Positions 7,690 to 14,883 of a stretch of 22,650 nucleotides of DNA are shown piece by piece; position 1 is the stretch's first letter, and every line of letters begins with the position of its first letter. Where the stretch lies: NCBI GenBank assembly GCA_964407825.1, contig CAYOXD010000045.1, positions 1 to 22,650 on the forward strand, in the 5' to 3' direction. The notes under the pieces were generated by a model that made no database searches, was not told the origin of the DNA, and saw only the letters and a list, made by a program, of their open reading frames with translations. Source of the DNA: CAYOXD01 sp964407825 (GTDB lineage Bacteria; Desulfobacterota; Desulfobacteria; Desulfobacterales; JAFDDL01). A program made the translations under genes and the position numbers.

Positions 7690-8169
7690 CTAATCCTCCG
7701 GCTCTGCGGCCATCAGGTGCGTAAGGTCCTCCGGCGCAGGCGGCACATCGATGGCAAGGCCATCGTTTTCAATGGCCAGGTGGATGCTGTCCAGAATCCC
7801 GTTGATAAAGGCGCCGGATTCCTCGGTCCCGAATTTCTTTCCAATGTCGATGGCCTCGTTTATGGTGACCTTGGGCGGGATATCCTGGCAGCAAAAGAGC
7901 TCGAAGGCGGCAATGCGAAGAATGTTGCGGTCCACCCCGGACATCCGGCCCAGCTTCCAGTGACTGGAGAAGGTTCCCAGCACCTGGTCGATGGCGGCTC
8001 TGGCACTCGTCACGCCCGTGACCAGTCTCAGGAAGAAGGGACGCGCCACCCTGGGCGGCGTAAAGGCATCCAGGAAAGAACGCAGGGCCTGCGATGGCTC
8101 TTCCCTGCTCATGTCCATGAAAAAGAGAGCTTGCAGGGCCAACTCCCTTGACTTTCGGCGATTGCCCAT
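7690..8169 (-). CDS. nusB: transcription antitermination factor NusB
   Basis: This 159-residue protein begins at the ATG at 8169 (MGNRRKSRELALQALFFMD), preceded by GCAGGGG; longer in-frame starts would run into ribH. It has the NusB pattern: an N-terminal RELALQALF helix, then VDRNILRIAAFELFC, the strongly conserved VTINEAIDIGKKFGTEESGAFING block, and a short acidic tail. NusB with NusE (S10) binds boxA RNA and supports antitermination on rRNA operons. The gene follows ribH with an 11-base gap between the ribH stop and the nusB start, the widespread ribH-nusB arrangement. Confidence 0.95.
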   Translation of the reverse strand: MGNRRKSRELALQALFFMDMSREEPSQALRSFLDAFTPPRVARPFFLRLVTGVTSARAAIDQVLGTFSSHWKLGRMSGVDRNILRIAAFELFCCQDIPPKVTINEAIDIGKKFGTEESGAFINGILDSIHLAIENDGLAIDVPPAPEDLTHLMAAEPED

Positions 8170-8180
8170 GGCCCCTGCGC

Positions 8181-8654
8181 TCACATGCCGTCCACGACGT
8201 CCACCACATTGGCCATTTCCACGGCGCTCATGGCGGCACTCCACCCCTTGTTGCCGGCCTTGGTGCCGGCGCGCTCGATGGCCTGCTCGATGGTATCGGT
8301 GGTGAGGATGCCGAAAATGACCGGGATGTTTGACTCCAGGCCCACAACGGCAATTCCCTTGGTGACCTCCGCACTCACATAGTCAAAATGGGCGGTCGCC
8401 CCCCGGATGACGGCGCCGAGGCAGATCAGTGCATGATATCGCTTCTTTTCCACCAGTTTCTTAGCCACCAAAGGAATCTCGAAGGCGCCTGGCACCTTGA
8501 CGATCTCGATATCCTCCTCCTTGCCACCGCAGCGCGTGAGGGCATCGACCGCCCCGCCCACCAGCTTTTCCGTGATGAAATCATTGAAGCGGCTGACCAC
8601 AATGGCAAATTTCTTGCCAGCGGCAAGATATCCTCCCTCATACACCTTCGGCAT
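8181..8654 (-). CDS. ribH: 6,7-dimethyl-8-ribityllumazine synthase
   Basis: This 157-residue enzyme condenses 5-amino-6-ribitylamino-uracil with 3,4-dihydroxy-2-butanone 4-phosphate to give lumazine, the penultimate step of riboflavin synthesis, and usually assembles as a pentamer or 60-mer shell. Motifs seen: VVSRFN at 19-24, VPGAFEIPL at 54-62, GAVIRGATAHFDYV at 80-93 with the catalytic His89, and GNKGWSAA near the C-terminus. The ATG follows AGGAGG. It is separated from ribBA by about 80 bases, so it may have its own signals, and is close to nusB. Confidence 0.97.
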   Translation of the reverse strand: MPKVYEGGYLAAGKKFAIVVSRFNDFITEKLVGGAVDALTRCGGKEEDIEIVKVPGAFEIPLVAKKLVEKKRYHALICLGAVIRGATAHFDYVSAEVTKGIAVVGLESNIPVIFGILTTDTIEQAIERAGTKAGNKGWSAAMSAVEMANVVDVVDGM

Positions 8655-8736
8655 CTGGATTCCTCCTGATATATCGATTACTGGCCTTGATCCATTGTAA
8701 GCGGAATGTCCGGGATCGAAATCGGGTCCCTTGCGC

Positions 8737-9951
8737 TCAAGACACCGTTCCCACGTTCAGCATATGGCCCATTTTGAGCTTCTTGCACTCCAGGTAGCAC
8801 TTGTTGTGCTCATTGGGCTCGATCTGGATGGGCACCTGTTCCACCACCTGGATCCCATAGCCCTGGAGACCGATCATTTTTTTAGGATTGTTGGTCATCA
8901 GTCGCATCTTTCGAATCCCAAGATCCACGAGGACCTGGGCGCCGATTCCGTAATTGCGCAAATCCCCACTGAATCCAAGCTTCCGGTCCGCCTCCAGGGT
9001 ATCGAAGCCCTGATCCTGAAGGGCATAGGCCTTGATCTTGTTGACGAGACCGATGCCGCGGCCCTCCTGGCGCACATAGAGAACAACGCCCACACCCTCC
9101 TCCTCCACCATCCGCATGGCCTTGTGAAGCTGTTCCCGGCAGTCGCAGCGCATGGAGCCGAAGATATCGCCAGTCAGACATTCCGAGTGCACCCGTACCA
9201 GGACCGGCTTTTCCGGGTCGATCTCCCCCTTTACCATGGCAATCTGGAGGAGATCGTCCACGTCGTTTTCATACACGATGCACCGGAATTCACCGGCGAT
9301 GGCGGTGGGGATGACCGTTTCCGCGGACCGGTGGACGAAGGACTCGGTCCGCATCCGGTACTCGATGAGATCGGCAATGGTGCAGATTCCGATACCGTGG
9401 GTTTCACTGAATGCCTCCAGGGACGGCATCCTGGCCATGGTGCCGTCCTCATCCATGATCTCGCAGATCACCCCCGCCGGGAGCCTTCCAGCCAGCCGGG
9501 ACAGGTCCACGGACCCCTCGGTCTGGCCCGCCCGAACGATCACGCCGCCCCGCCGGGCTCGCAGGGGAAAGATGTGACCCGGTCTGACCAGATCCTGGGG
9601 CCGGGCGTTTAACGCGACGGCGGCCTGAATGGTCCGGGCCCGGTCCGCCGCGGAGATCCCGGTGGTGACGCCGCAACGGGCCTCGATGGAAACGGTGAAG
9701 CCGGTCTCAAACTGCGACTGGTTGTTGTCCACCATGAGCGGCAGATCCAGGGAATCGCACTTCTCGCCGGTCAGGGACAGGCAGATCAGGCCGCGGCCGT
9801 ACTTGGCCATGAAGTTGATGGCCTCGGGCGTCACGGCATCGGCGGCCATGGTGAGGTCTCCCTCGTTCTCCCGGTCCTCGTCATCGGCCAGGATGACCAT
9901 CTTGCCGTCCCGTATATCCTTTATGGCCTGTTCGATTGAAATGATTGGCAT
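8737..9951 (-). CDS. ribBA: bifunctional 3,4-dihydroxy-2-butanone 4-phosphate synthase / GTP cyclohydrolase II
   Basis: This 404-residue fusion makes both precursors of riboflavin, from ribulose 5-phosphate and from GTP. The start is the ATG at 9951 because GGAG lies 9 bases upstream; the longer TTG start at 9966 overlaps that site. N-terminal RibB domain (1-200): DDEDRENEGD at 23-32, INFMAKYGRGLIC, and GVTTGISAADRA. The segment usually read as GHTE is AGQTEG, so the metal-ligand histidine position is Gln143. C-terminal RibA domain (about 210-400): zinc cysteines Cys258, Cys269 and Cys271 in SECLTGD…RCDC, RQEGRGIGL, LRNYGIGAQ, and the closing TNNPKK and PNEHN motifs. The RibA half looks fully functional. 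Confidence 0.95.
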   Translation of the reverse strand: MPIISIEQAIKDIRDGKMVILADDEDRENEGDLTMAADAVTPEAINFMAKYGRGLICLSLTGEKCDSLDLPLMVDNNQSQFETGFTVSIEARCGVTTGISAADRARTIQAAVALNARPQDLVRPGHIFPLRARRGGVIVRAGQTEGSVDLSRLAGRLPAGVICEIMDEDGTMARMPSLEAFSETHGIGICTIADLIEYRMRTESFVHRSAETVIPTAIAGEFRCIVYENDVDDLLQIAMVKGEIDPEKPVLVRVHSECLTGDIFGSMRCDCREQLHKAMRMVEEEGVGVVLYVRQEGRGIGLVNKIKAYALQDQGFDTLEADRKLGFSGDLRNYGIGAQVLVDLGIRKMRLMTNNPKKMIGLQGYGIQVVEQVPIQIEPNEHNKCYLECKKLKMGHMLNVGTVS

Positions 9952-10005
9952 GATGTATTTCTCCAACTAACGCCTATCTAAAAATATTTTAAACGCCGGA
10001 TCCGA

Positions 10006-10054
10006 ATCGGTATTGGGATCGTTTGCGGCATTCGATACCGATAGCGATACCGAT
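10006..10054 (-). repeat. imperfect inverted repeat with GATACCGATAG units between ribE and ribBA
   Basis: The 135-bp gap between ribE and ribBA holds a 16-base arm at 10006-10021 that matches the reverse complement of 10039-10054 at 13 of 16 positions. The right arm is itself built of near-direct repeats of CGATACCGAT (10033-10042 and 10045-10054). The transcript could fold into a hairpin about 50-100 bases before ribBA. A small dispersed palindromic repeat or an mRNA-stability element are the likely explanations. Confidence 0.5.
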
Positions 10055-10101
10055 GTTCATTCTTGAATGTCGGGCTCCGTTGTATCGACAAGAATCCAAA
10101 T

Positions 10102-10752
10102 TTACAAAAATCCCGTCTTTGCCAGGAATTGCAGATCGATCCCCCCGGCCTTCTCCCGGTCGGCTTCGGGGCGCATCAACCGCTCGATATACTTTCCGAT
10201 CATGTCGGTTTCGATGTTCACCCGGTCCCCGGGCTTCTTCAATCCGATGGTGGTGATACCAGCGGTGTGGGGGATGACACTGACCTCGAAAAAGTCCTCG
10301 CCGCACTCGTTGATGGTCAGGCTGATGCCGTCCACGGCCACGGAGCCTTTCCGAATCATGTACCGGGTCAGCGCCGATGGCACGCCGATGGCAATCAAGA
10401 CGGCATTTCCCGCCTCTCTCAAGGCACGAAGCGTTCCCACCCCGTCCACATGGCCCGACACCAGGTGGCCGTTCAATCGATCCGAGAGGCGAAGAGCCCG
10501 CTCCAGGTTCACCCGATCCCCGATACGCATCTGGCCGAAACTGGTCTTGGAGAGGGTCTCCGGAGACACGTCCGCCTCAAAGCGGCTCCCCGCGATACGG
10601 ACCGCCGTCAGACAGGCCCCGTTAACGGCAATGCTGTCTCCGATGGCGGTCCCGTCCAGGGAAAACCCCGCGTCCACCACCAGACGCCTCCCTTGGCCGG
10701 AGGGCTGGATTCCCTTCAGGGTCCCCATCGCCTCAATGATGCCGGTGAACAT
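10102..10752 (-). CDS. ribE: riboflavin synthase, alpha chain
   Basis: This 216-residue enzyme dismutates two lumazine molecules into riboflavin and 5-amino-6-ribitylamino-uracil. The start is the ATG at 10752, giving the universal MFTGIIE; the longer in-frame start lies inside ribD. Two internally related lumazine-binding domains are seen: the first with DSIAVNGACLTAV and FEADVSPETL, the second with HLVSGHVDGVG, GSVAVDGISLTIN and VSVIPHT. AGGAGG precedes the start, and the ribD stop is two bases before the ATG, so translation is coupled. Other nomenclature calls this gene ribC or ribB in some species. Confidence 0.97.
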   Translation of the reverse strand: MFTGIIEAMGTLKGIQPSGQGRRLVVDAGFSLDGTAIGDSIAVNGACLTAVRIAGSRFEADVSPETLSKTSFGQMRIGDRVNLERALRLSDRLNGHLVSGHVDGVGTLRALREAGNAVLIAIGVPSALTRYMIRKGSVAVDGISLTINECGEDFFEVSVIPHTAGITTIGLKKPGDRVNIETDMIGKYIERLMRPEADREKAGGIDLQFLAKTGFL

Positions 10753-10754
10753 GT

Positions 10755-11861
10755 CTATGCCTCCTCCTGGAGGAAGTACCCCTCGATCATCACATCCTCG
10801 CCGAAGCGACGGACCTGGATATCCGACAGATGAAGACAGTCCGCCATCTTCTCCGGCCCGGCGCCCCTGCACAGGGGGACACCGTCATCGCCGCCCAGAA
10901 TCTTGGGGGCGTAGAAGAACAGGATCTTATCGACGATACCGGCCTTCAAGGCCGATGCGCTCACCCGGCTGCCGCCCTCCACCAGGAGGCTCGTTATCCG
11001 CATCTGTCCCAGCCGGTCCATCAGGGCCGGCAGATCGATTTTGCCGTTTTCCAGGGGCGTCTGCAACACCTGGACGCCGCCTGTCTTCATCAGCCGCGCC
11101 GCCTTTGCCTCCGGCGCCGCGGGGCCCGCCACCAAAATGGTATCAGAATCGGATTTGAGCCGCAACAGCCTGGCCTCTTCGGGTATGGACAGCCGGGAAT
11201 CCAGAATGATCCGCACCGGGTCCCGGCCGGTTCGACCCTCCCTCCGGGTGGTGAGGCTGGGGTCATCGGCCAGCACCGTGCCGATGCCCACCATGATGGC
11301 GTCCACGCCGTGACGCAGCTCGTGCACATACTGCCGCGAGGCGGGTCCCGTCACCCACCGGGCATCCCCCGTGCGGGTGGCGATACGGCCGTCCAGGGTC
11401 ATGGCGGATTTCAGCGTCACGAAGGGCCGGCCGGTCCGGATGAACTTGATGAAGCTCTCGTTCAGCTTTCGGGCCTCCGCCTCGCACACCCCGCAGTTCA
11501 CCTCGATGCCGGCCGTCCGCAGCCGCTCGTTTCCGCCGCCTGCCACATGGGGATTGGGATCCGTCATGGCCACCACGACCCGCCTGAGGCCGGCGTCCAG
11601 GATCCTCTCGGTGCACGGCGGCGTTCTGCCGAAATGGTTGCAGGGCTCCAGAGTCACGTAGAGGGTGGCTCCCCGGGCCGCCTCCCCGGCGTCATTCAGG
11701 GCGTTCACCTCCGCGTGGGCCTCGCCCAGGGCCTGGTGGAAACCTTTGCCCACCACCCGGCCATCCTTCACCACCAGGGCCCCCACCATGGGATTTGGGG
11801 AGACGCTGCCAGCGCCCCTGGCGGCCAGTGCCAGGGCCTGCTCCATGAACCGGGTATCCAT
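10755..11861 (-). CDS. ribD: bifunctional diaminohydroxyphosphoribosylaminopyrimidine deaminase / 5-amino-6-(5-phosphoribosylamino)uracil reductase
   Basis: This 368-residue enzyme performs the second and third steps of the GTP branch of riboflavin synthesis. The N-terminal cytidine-deaminase-like domain (1-145) has the zinc site His49-Ala-Glu51 and PCNHFGRTPPC with Cys74 and Cys83. The C-terminal NADPH-dependent reductase domain (about 148-368) has VTLKSAMTLDGRIA, TGDARWVTG, LLVEGGSRV and FFYAPKILGG. The length is normal. It starts with ATG at 11861, two bases after the nrdR stop, and runs directly into ribE. Confidence 0.97.
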   Translation of the reverse strand: MDTRFMEQALALAARGAGSVSPNPMVGALVVKDGRVVGKGFHQALGEAHAEVNALNDAGEAARGATLYVTLEPCNHFGRTPPCTERILDAGLRRVVVAMTDPNPHVAGGGNERLRTAGIEVNCGVCEAEARKLNESFIKFIRTGRPFVTLKSAMTLDGRIATRTGDARWVTGPASRQYVHELRHGVDAIMVGIGTVLADDPSLTTRREGRTGRDPVRIILDSRLSIPEEARLLRLKSDSDTILVAGPAAPEAKAARLMKTGGVQVLQTPLENGKIDLPALMDRLGQMRITSLLVEGGSRVSASALKAGIVDKILFFYAPKILGGDDGVPLCRGAGPEKMADCLHLSDIQVRRFGEDVMIEGYFLQEEA

Positions 11862-11863
11862 CC

Positions 11864-12343
11864 CTATCCCTTGACTCCGGCCTGCTCCTTCTCGGCGCTC
11901 AGCAGGCGCTTCAACTCGGAGACAAAATCGTTGACATCCTTGAACTCGCGGTAAACCGAGGCAAACCGGACATAGGCCACATCATCCATCCGGTGAAGGG
12001 CATCCATCACCCACTCCCCCAGCCGGCTGGAGGGAATCTCCTTCTTGCCGCTTTCGCGCAGATCCCGCTCCAGTTCATCGATGCACTCTTCGATCACATT
12101 CATGCTGATGTTGCGCTTCTCACAGGCCCGCTGCATCCCCGCACGCACCTTTTCCCTGTAGAACGGTTCCCTGCGTCCATCCTTTTTGACAATCATGATG
12201 GGGATTTCCTCGATGTGCTCATAAGTAGTGAAGCGCCGGGTGCAGGCAAGGCACTCCCGCCGCCTGCGAATCACGGTGCCATCCTTGCTGAGCCTGGAAT
12301 CAATCACCTTGTTGTCGAGTTCCCCACAAAATGGACACTTCAT
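11864..12343 (-). CDS. nrdR: transcriptional repressor NrdR
   Basis: This 159-residue protein has an N-terminal zinc ribbon (Cys3, Cys6, Cys31, Cys34, in MKCPFCG and RECLACTRRF) followed by an ATP-cone domain (about 48-138) starting IMIVKKDGRREPF. In the family NrdR senses ATP/dATP and represses ribonucleotide reductase genes. The ATG at 12343 overlaps the stop of the upstream dCMP deaminase gene as ATGA, and a good ribosome binding site, AAGGAGG, lies inside that gene. Its place between a dCMP deaminase and ribD is common in Proteobacteria. No NrdR-box pair was noticed in this window; target genes must lie elsewhere. Confidence 0.97.
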   Translation of the reverse strand: MKCPFCGELDNKVIDSRLSKDGTVIRRRRECLACTRRFTTYEHIEEIPIMIVKKDGRREPFYREKVRAGMQRACEKRNISMNVIEECIDELERDLRESGKKEIPSSRLGEWVMDALHRMDDVAYVRFASVYREFKDVNDFVSELKRLLSAEKEQAGVKG

Positions 12344-12813
12344 GGAACCTCCTTCCCATCCGCCATCTCCAATCTGCATACGGTAACACCGGCCTCGCTC
12401 AGCAACTGCTGGGATATCTCATCCGCGTACCCGGACAGATAGTATATTTTTTCAATCCCCGCATTGATGATCATCTTGGCGCAGATGGCGCAGGGCAGAT
12501 TGGTGCAAAAGAGCACCCCCCCCTTGATGCTCACCCCATGATAGGCAGCCTGGATGATGGCATTCTGCTCGGCATGAATGCCGCGGCACAGCTCGTGGCG
12601 CTGGCCCGAGGCCACCTGGAGATCCTCCCGCAGGCACCCGATATCCGTGCAGTGGCGGATCCCCGTGGGCGCGCCGTTATACCCGGTGCTCAGCATCCGC
12701 TTGTCCTTCACGATGACAGCCCCCACGGCCCTTCTCCGGCAGGTGGATCGCTTGGCCACCAGGGTGGTAATCTCCATGAAGTAAGCCTCCCACGAGGGCC
12801 GTGTCTGTTCCAC
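12340..12813 (-). CDS. deoxycytidylate (dCMP) deaminase
   Basis: This 157-residue zinc-dependent deaminase probably converts dCMP to dUMP, feeding thymidylate synthesis. The catalytic HAE is at 80-82 and the zinc cysteines are Cys108 and Cys111 in PCAIC. The VGAVIVKDKRMLSTGYNGAP stretch (core only) with the downstream GIRHC segment is typical of the ComEB/dCMP deaminase group rather than cytidine or tRNA-adenosine deaminases. The start is GTG at 12813 with AAGGAG seven bases upstream. Translation is coupled to nrdR, fitting a shared role in dNTP balance. Confidence 0.9.
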   Translation of the reverse strand: MEQTRPSWEAYFMEITTLVAKRSTCRRRAVGAVIVKDKRMLSTGYNGAPTGIRHCTDIGCLREDLQVASGQRHELCRGIHAEQNAIIQAAYHGVSIKGGVLFCTNLPCAICAKMIINAGIEKIYYLSGYADEISQQLLSEAGVTVCRLEMADGKEVP

Positions 12814-12934
12814 CGCGATTCTCCTTTTCCGCTTTTCCCAATCCGGCTCCGCCGGAAACCGTCAGCTAACTGCATGACCTTGCCCGAAGATACGCGCTTT
12901 CGGAGTCTGCGCTTACCTGCGTGCACTAAAGGGT

Positions 12935-14197
12935 CTAACGGCCAGGTGCCTCCCCATAGAGTGGAAATCCCGCGCAGAGGTCGCGCACCGCCTCCCGCAC
13001 CCGCTCGATCCGCTCTCCATCACCGGGATGGGAGAGCACATCGATCATGAACCCGGCAATGGCGGCCATCTCGGGTTCCTTCATGCCGCGGGTGGTCACC
13101 GCCGGGGTGCCGATGCGGATGCCGCTCGTCACAAAGGGACTGCGCGTCTCCCCCGGTATGGAATTCTTGTTGACCGTAATCCCGGCCCTGTGGAGCGCCG
13201 TTTCGGCATCCTTGCCGGTGATGTTCAGGGCGGTCAGATCCGCCAGCATCATGTGGTTGTCCGTTCCGCCGGAGACCAAATCGACGCCTGCGGCCATCAG
13301 GCTGCCGGCCAGGGCCAGGGCATTTTTCAGCACCTGCCGCTGGTAGTCCTTGAACTCCTCCGTGAGGGCCTCCTGAAAGGCGACGGCCTTGGCCGCAATC
13401 ACGTGCATCAGGGGGCCGCCCTGAATACCGGGGAAAATCTGCTTCCCCAGCTTTTCCCCATGTTCGGCCCGGGCCAGAATCAAGCCGCCCCTCGGTCCCC
13501 GCAGGGTCTTGTGGGTGGTGGAGGTCACCACATCCGCATGAGGAACGGGGGAGGGATGCAGCTCCGCAGCGACGAGCCCCGCGATGTGCGCCATATCCAC
13601 CATGAGAAGCGCATCCACGGACCGGGCAATGCTGGCGAAGGCCTCGAAATCGATGATTCGCGGATAGGCGCTGGCACCGGCCACGATCATGCGGGGGCGG
13701 TGTTCCCTGGCAAGTGCCCCCAGGGCGTCATAGTCGATGGTCCCCGATTTCGCGTCCACGCCGTAGTGGACAAAGTCAAAGAGGCGGCCGGAAAAGCTTA
13801 CCGGGCTGCCGTGGGTCAGATGCCCCCCGTGGGACAGATTCATCCCCAACACCCGGTCCCCCGGATCCAGCAGCGCGAAATAGACGGCCATATTGGCCTG
13901 GGAGCCGGAGTGCGGCTGCACGTTGACATACTCCGCCTGGAAAATCCGCTGGGCCCGTTCGATGGCCAGGGTTTCGGCCACGTCCACATTCTCGCATCCG
14001 CCGTAGTACCGCTTCCCCGGATACCCCTCGGCATATTTGTTTGTCATGATGCCGCCCTGGGCCGCCATGACGGCCGGGCTGGCGATATTCTCCGAAGCGA
14101 TCAGCTCCAGAGTCGTCTCCTGTCGCTCGGTCTCCAGTGCAATGGCCCGCGCAACGGCGGGATCCACCCTTTCGAGCAATGATTGATCTGCATTCAA
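12935..14197 (-). CDS. glyA: serine hydroxymethyltransferase
   Basis: This 420-residue PLP enzyme interconverts serine and glycine, with tetrahydrofolate and methylene-tetrahydrofolate as the one-carbon pair. Motifs: LELIASENI at 30-38, NKYAEGYPGKRYYGG at 53-67, NVQPHSGSQAN at 92-102, VDMAHIAGL at 200-208, and the PLP lysine Lys230 in STTHKTLRGPRGG. The C-terminus carries SPFVTSGIRIGTPA. The best in-frame start is TTG at 14197, six bases after AGGCGG; the nearby ATG at 14193 is in another frame. It follows rpiB by 89 bases and precedes the deaminase by 121 bases. Confidence 0.97.
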   Translation of the reverse strand: MNADQSLLERVDPAVARAIALETERQETTLELIASENIASPAVMAAQGGIMTNKYAEGYPGKRYYGGCENVDVAETLAIERAQRIFQAEYVNVQPHSGSQANMAVYFALLDPGDRVLGMNLSHGGHLTHGSPVSFSGRLFDFVHYGVDAKSGTIDYDALGALAREHRPRMIVAGASAYPRIIDFEAFASIARSVDALLMVDMAHIAGLVAAELHPSPVPHADVVTSTTHKTLRGPRGGLILARAEHGEKLGKQIFPGIQGGPLMHVIAAKAVAFQEALTEEFKDYQRQVLKNALALAGSLMAAGVDLVSGGTDNHMMLADLTALNITGKDAETALHRAGITVNKNSIPGETRSPFVTSGIRIGTPAVTTRGMKEPEMAAIAGFMIDVLSHPGDGERIERVREAVRDLCAGFPLYGEAPGR

Positions 14198-14286
14198 TTT
14201 TTTCCGCCTCTGCCTCCTGTTTTATAGATTCTGAAAGGTTTCAGACATGTTGTGGGATATGGCCGGTCGGTGCGCAGGGGCCGGTG

Positions 14287-14748
14287 TCAGTCGGCAGCGC
14301 CGCCAAGGCGGTTGAACTTGTCCAGCCGCCGCTGATGCCGCCCGCCTTCGAAGGGGGTCTCGAGCCAGGTCCGCAAGATTTCCAGGGCCAGGATGTCCCC
14401 GATCACCCGGGCGCCCATGACCAGCACATTGGCATCGTTGTGCCGTCGGCTCAACATCGCCGAAAACAGATCGTTGCACAGGGCGGCACGAATGTTCGAA
14501 AAGCGGTTGGCCGCCATGGACATACCGATTCCCGTCCCGCATAGCAGGATCCCCCGGCTGGACGCGCCCTGCGCCACACGTCTGGCCACCTCCATGGCGA
14601 AATCGGGGTAATCAACGGAACCGTCCCCGTTGGTGCCCACATCGTGAACCGCCATCCCTTGGGCCGAAAGATAGGTCTTGATCTGCTCCTTCAAGGCAAA
14701 CGCCGCATGGTCGCATCCGATAGCAATGGATAATCCCTTGGTGTTCAT
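14287..14748 (-). CDS. rpiB: ribose-5-phosphate isomerase B
   Basis: This 153-residue enzyme of the RpiB/LacAB family interconverts ribose 5-phosphate and ribulose 5-phosphate; the latter is also the substrate of RibB in this gene run. Motifs: GCDHAAF at 11-17, DYPDFA at 46-51, and LLCGTGIGMSMAANR at 68-82 with the catalytic Cys70; His103 lies in SRRHNDANVLVMG. The ATG at 14748 follows GGGGGG; the extra in-frame residues upstream are not conserved-looking. A promoter and a hairpin lie immediately upstream, so rpiB-glyA is probably the start of a new transcript. Confidence 0.95.
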   Translation of the reverse strand: MNTKGLSIAIGCDHAAFALKEQIKTYLSAQGMAVHDVGTNGDGSVDYPDFAMEVARRVAQGASSRGILLCGTGIGMSMAANRFSNIRAALCNDLFSAMLSRRHNDANVLVMGARVIGDILALEILRTWLETPFEGGRHQRRLDKFNRLGGAAD

Positions 14749-14774
14749 TTTCCCCCCCTGTAACATAGTGGCTT

Positions 14775-14801
14775 CCAGTGACCATGGTGCATGGCCACTG
14801 G
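14775..14801 (-). promoter_or_regulatory. 12-bp hairpin in the rpiB leader
   Basis: CCAGTGACCATG at 14775-14786 and CATGGCCACTGG at 14790-14801 form a 12-bp stem with a 3-base loop. The single mismatch becomes a G-U pair when the minus strand is transcribed. No T-run follows in either direction. An alternative pairing of AGTGGC (14767-14772) with GCCACT (14794-14799) is also possible. It would sit at the very 5' end of the rpiB message and could be a stability hairpin or an operator. Confidence 0.5.
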
Positions 14802-14811
14802 GTAACCTTAT

Positions 14812-14840
14812 CTAATAGCCAGATTATTTTGATATCGCAA
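14812..14840 (-). promoter_or_regulatory. candidate promoter for rpiB-glyA
   Basis: Reading the minus strand, TTGCGA (14840-14835) is followed after 17 bases by TATTAG (14817-14812). Four of six positions match in each box. The start of transcription would fall at about 14805, just before the hairpin at 14801-14775 and about 57 bases from the rpiB ATG. Confidence 0.4.
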
Positions 14841-14883
14841 GGGAAAATTGGGATTGGGCCAGGGCAATCGAATATAGCTGGAG

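Noticed and set aside
13028..14182. 384-codon open frame opposite glyA
   Set aside because: It has no recognisable domain, while the other strand encodes a complete serine hydroxymethyltransferase.
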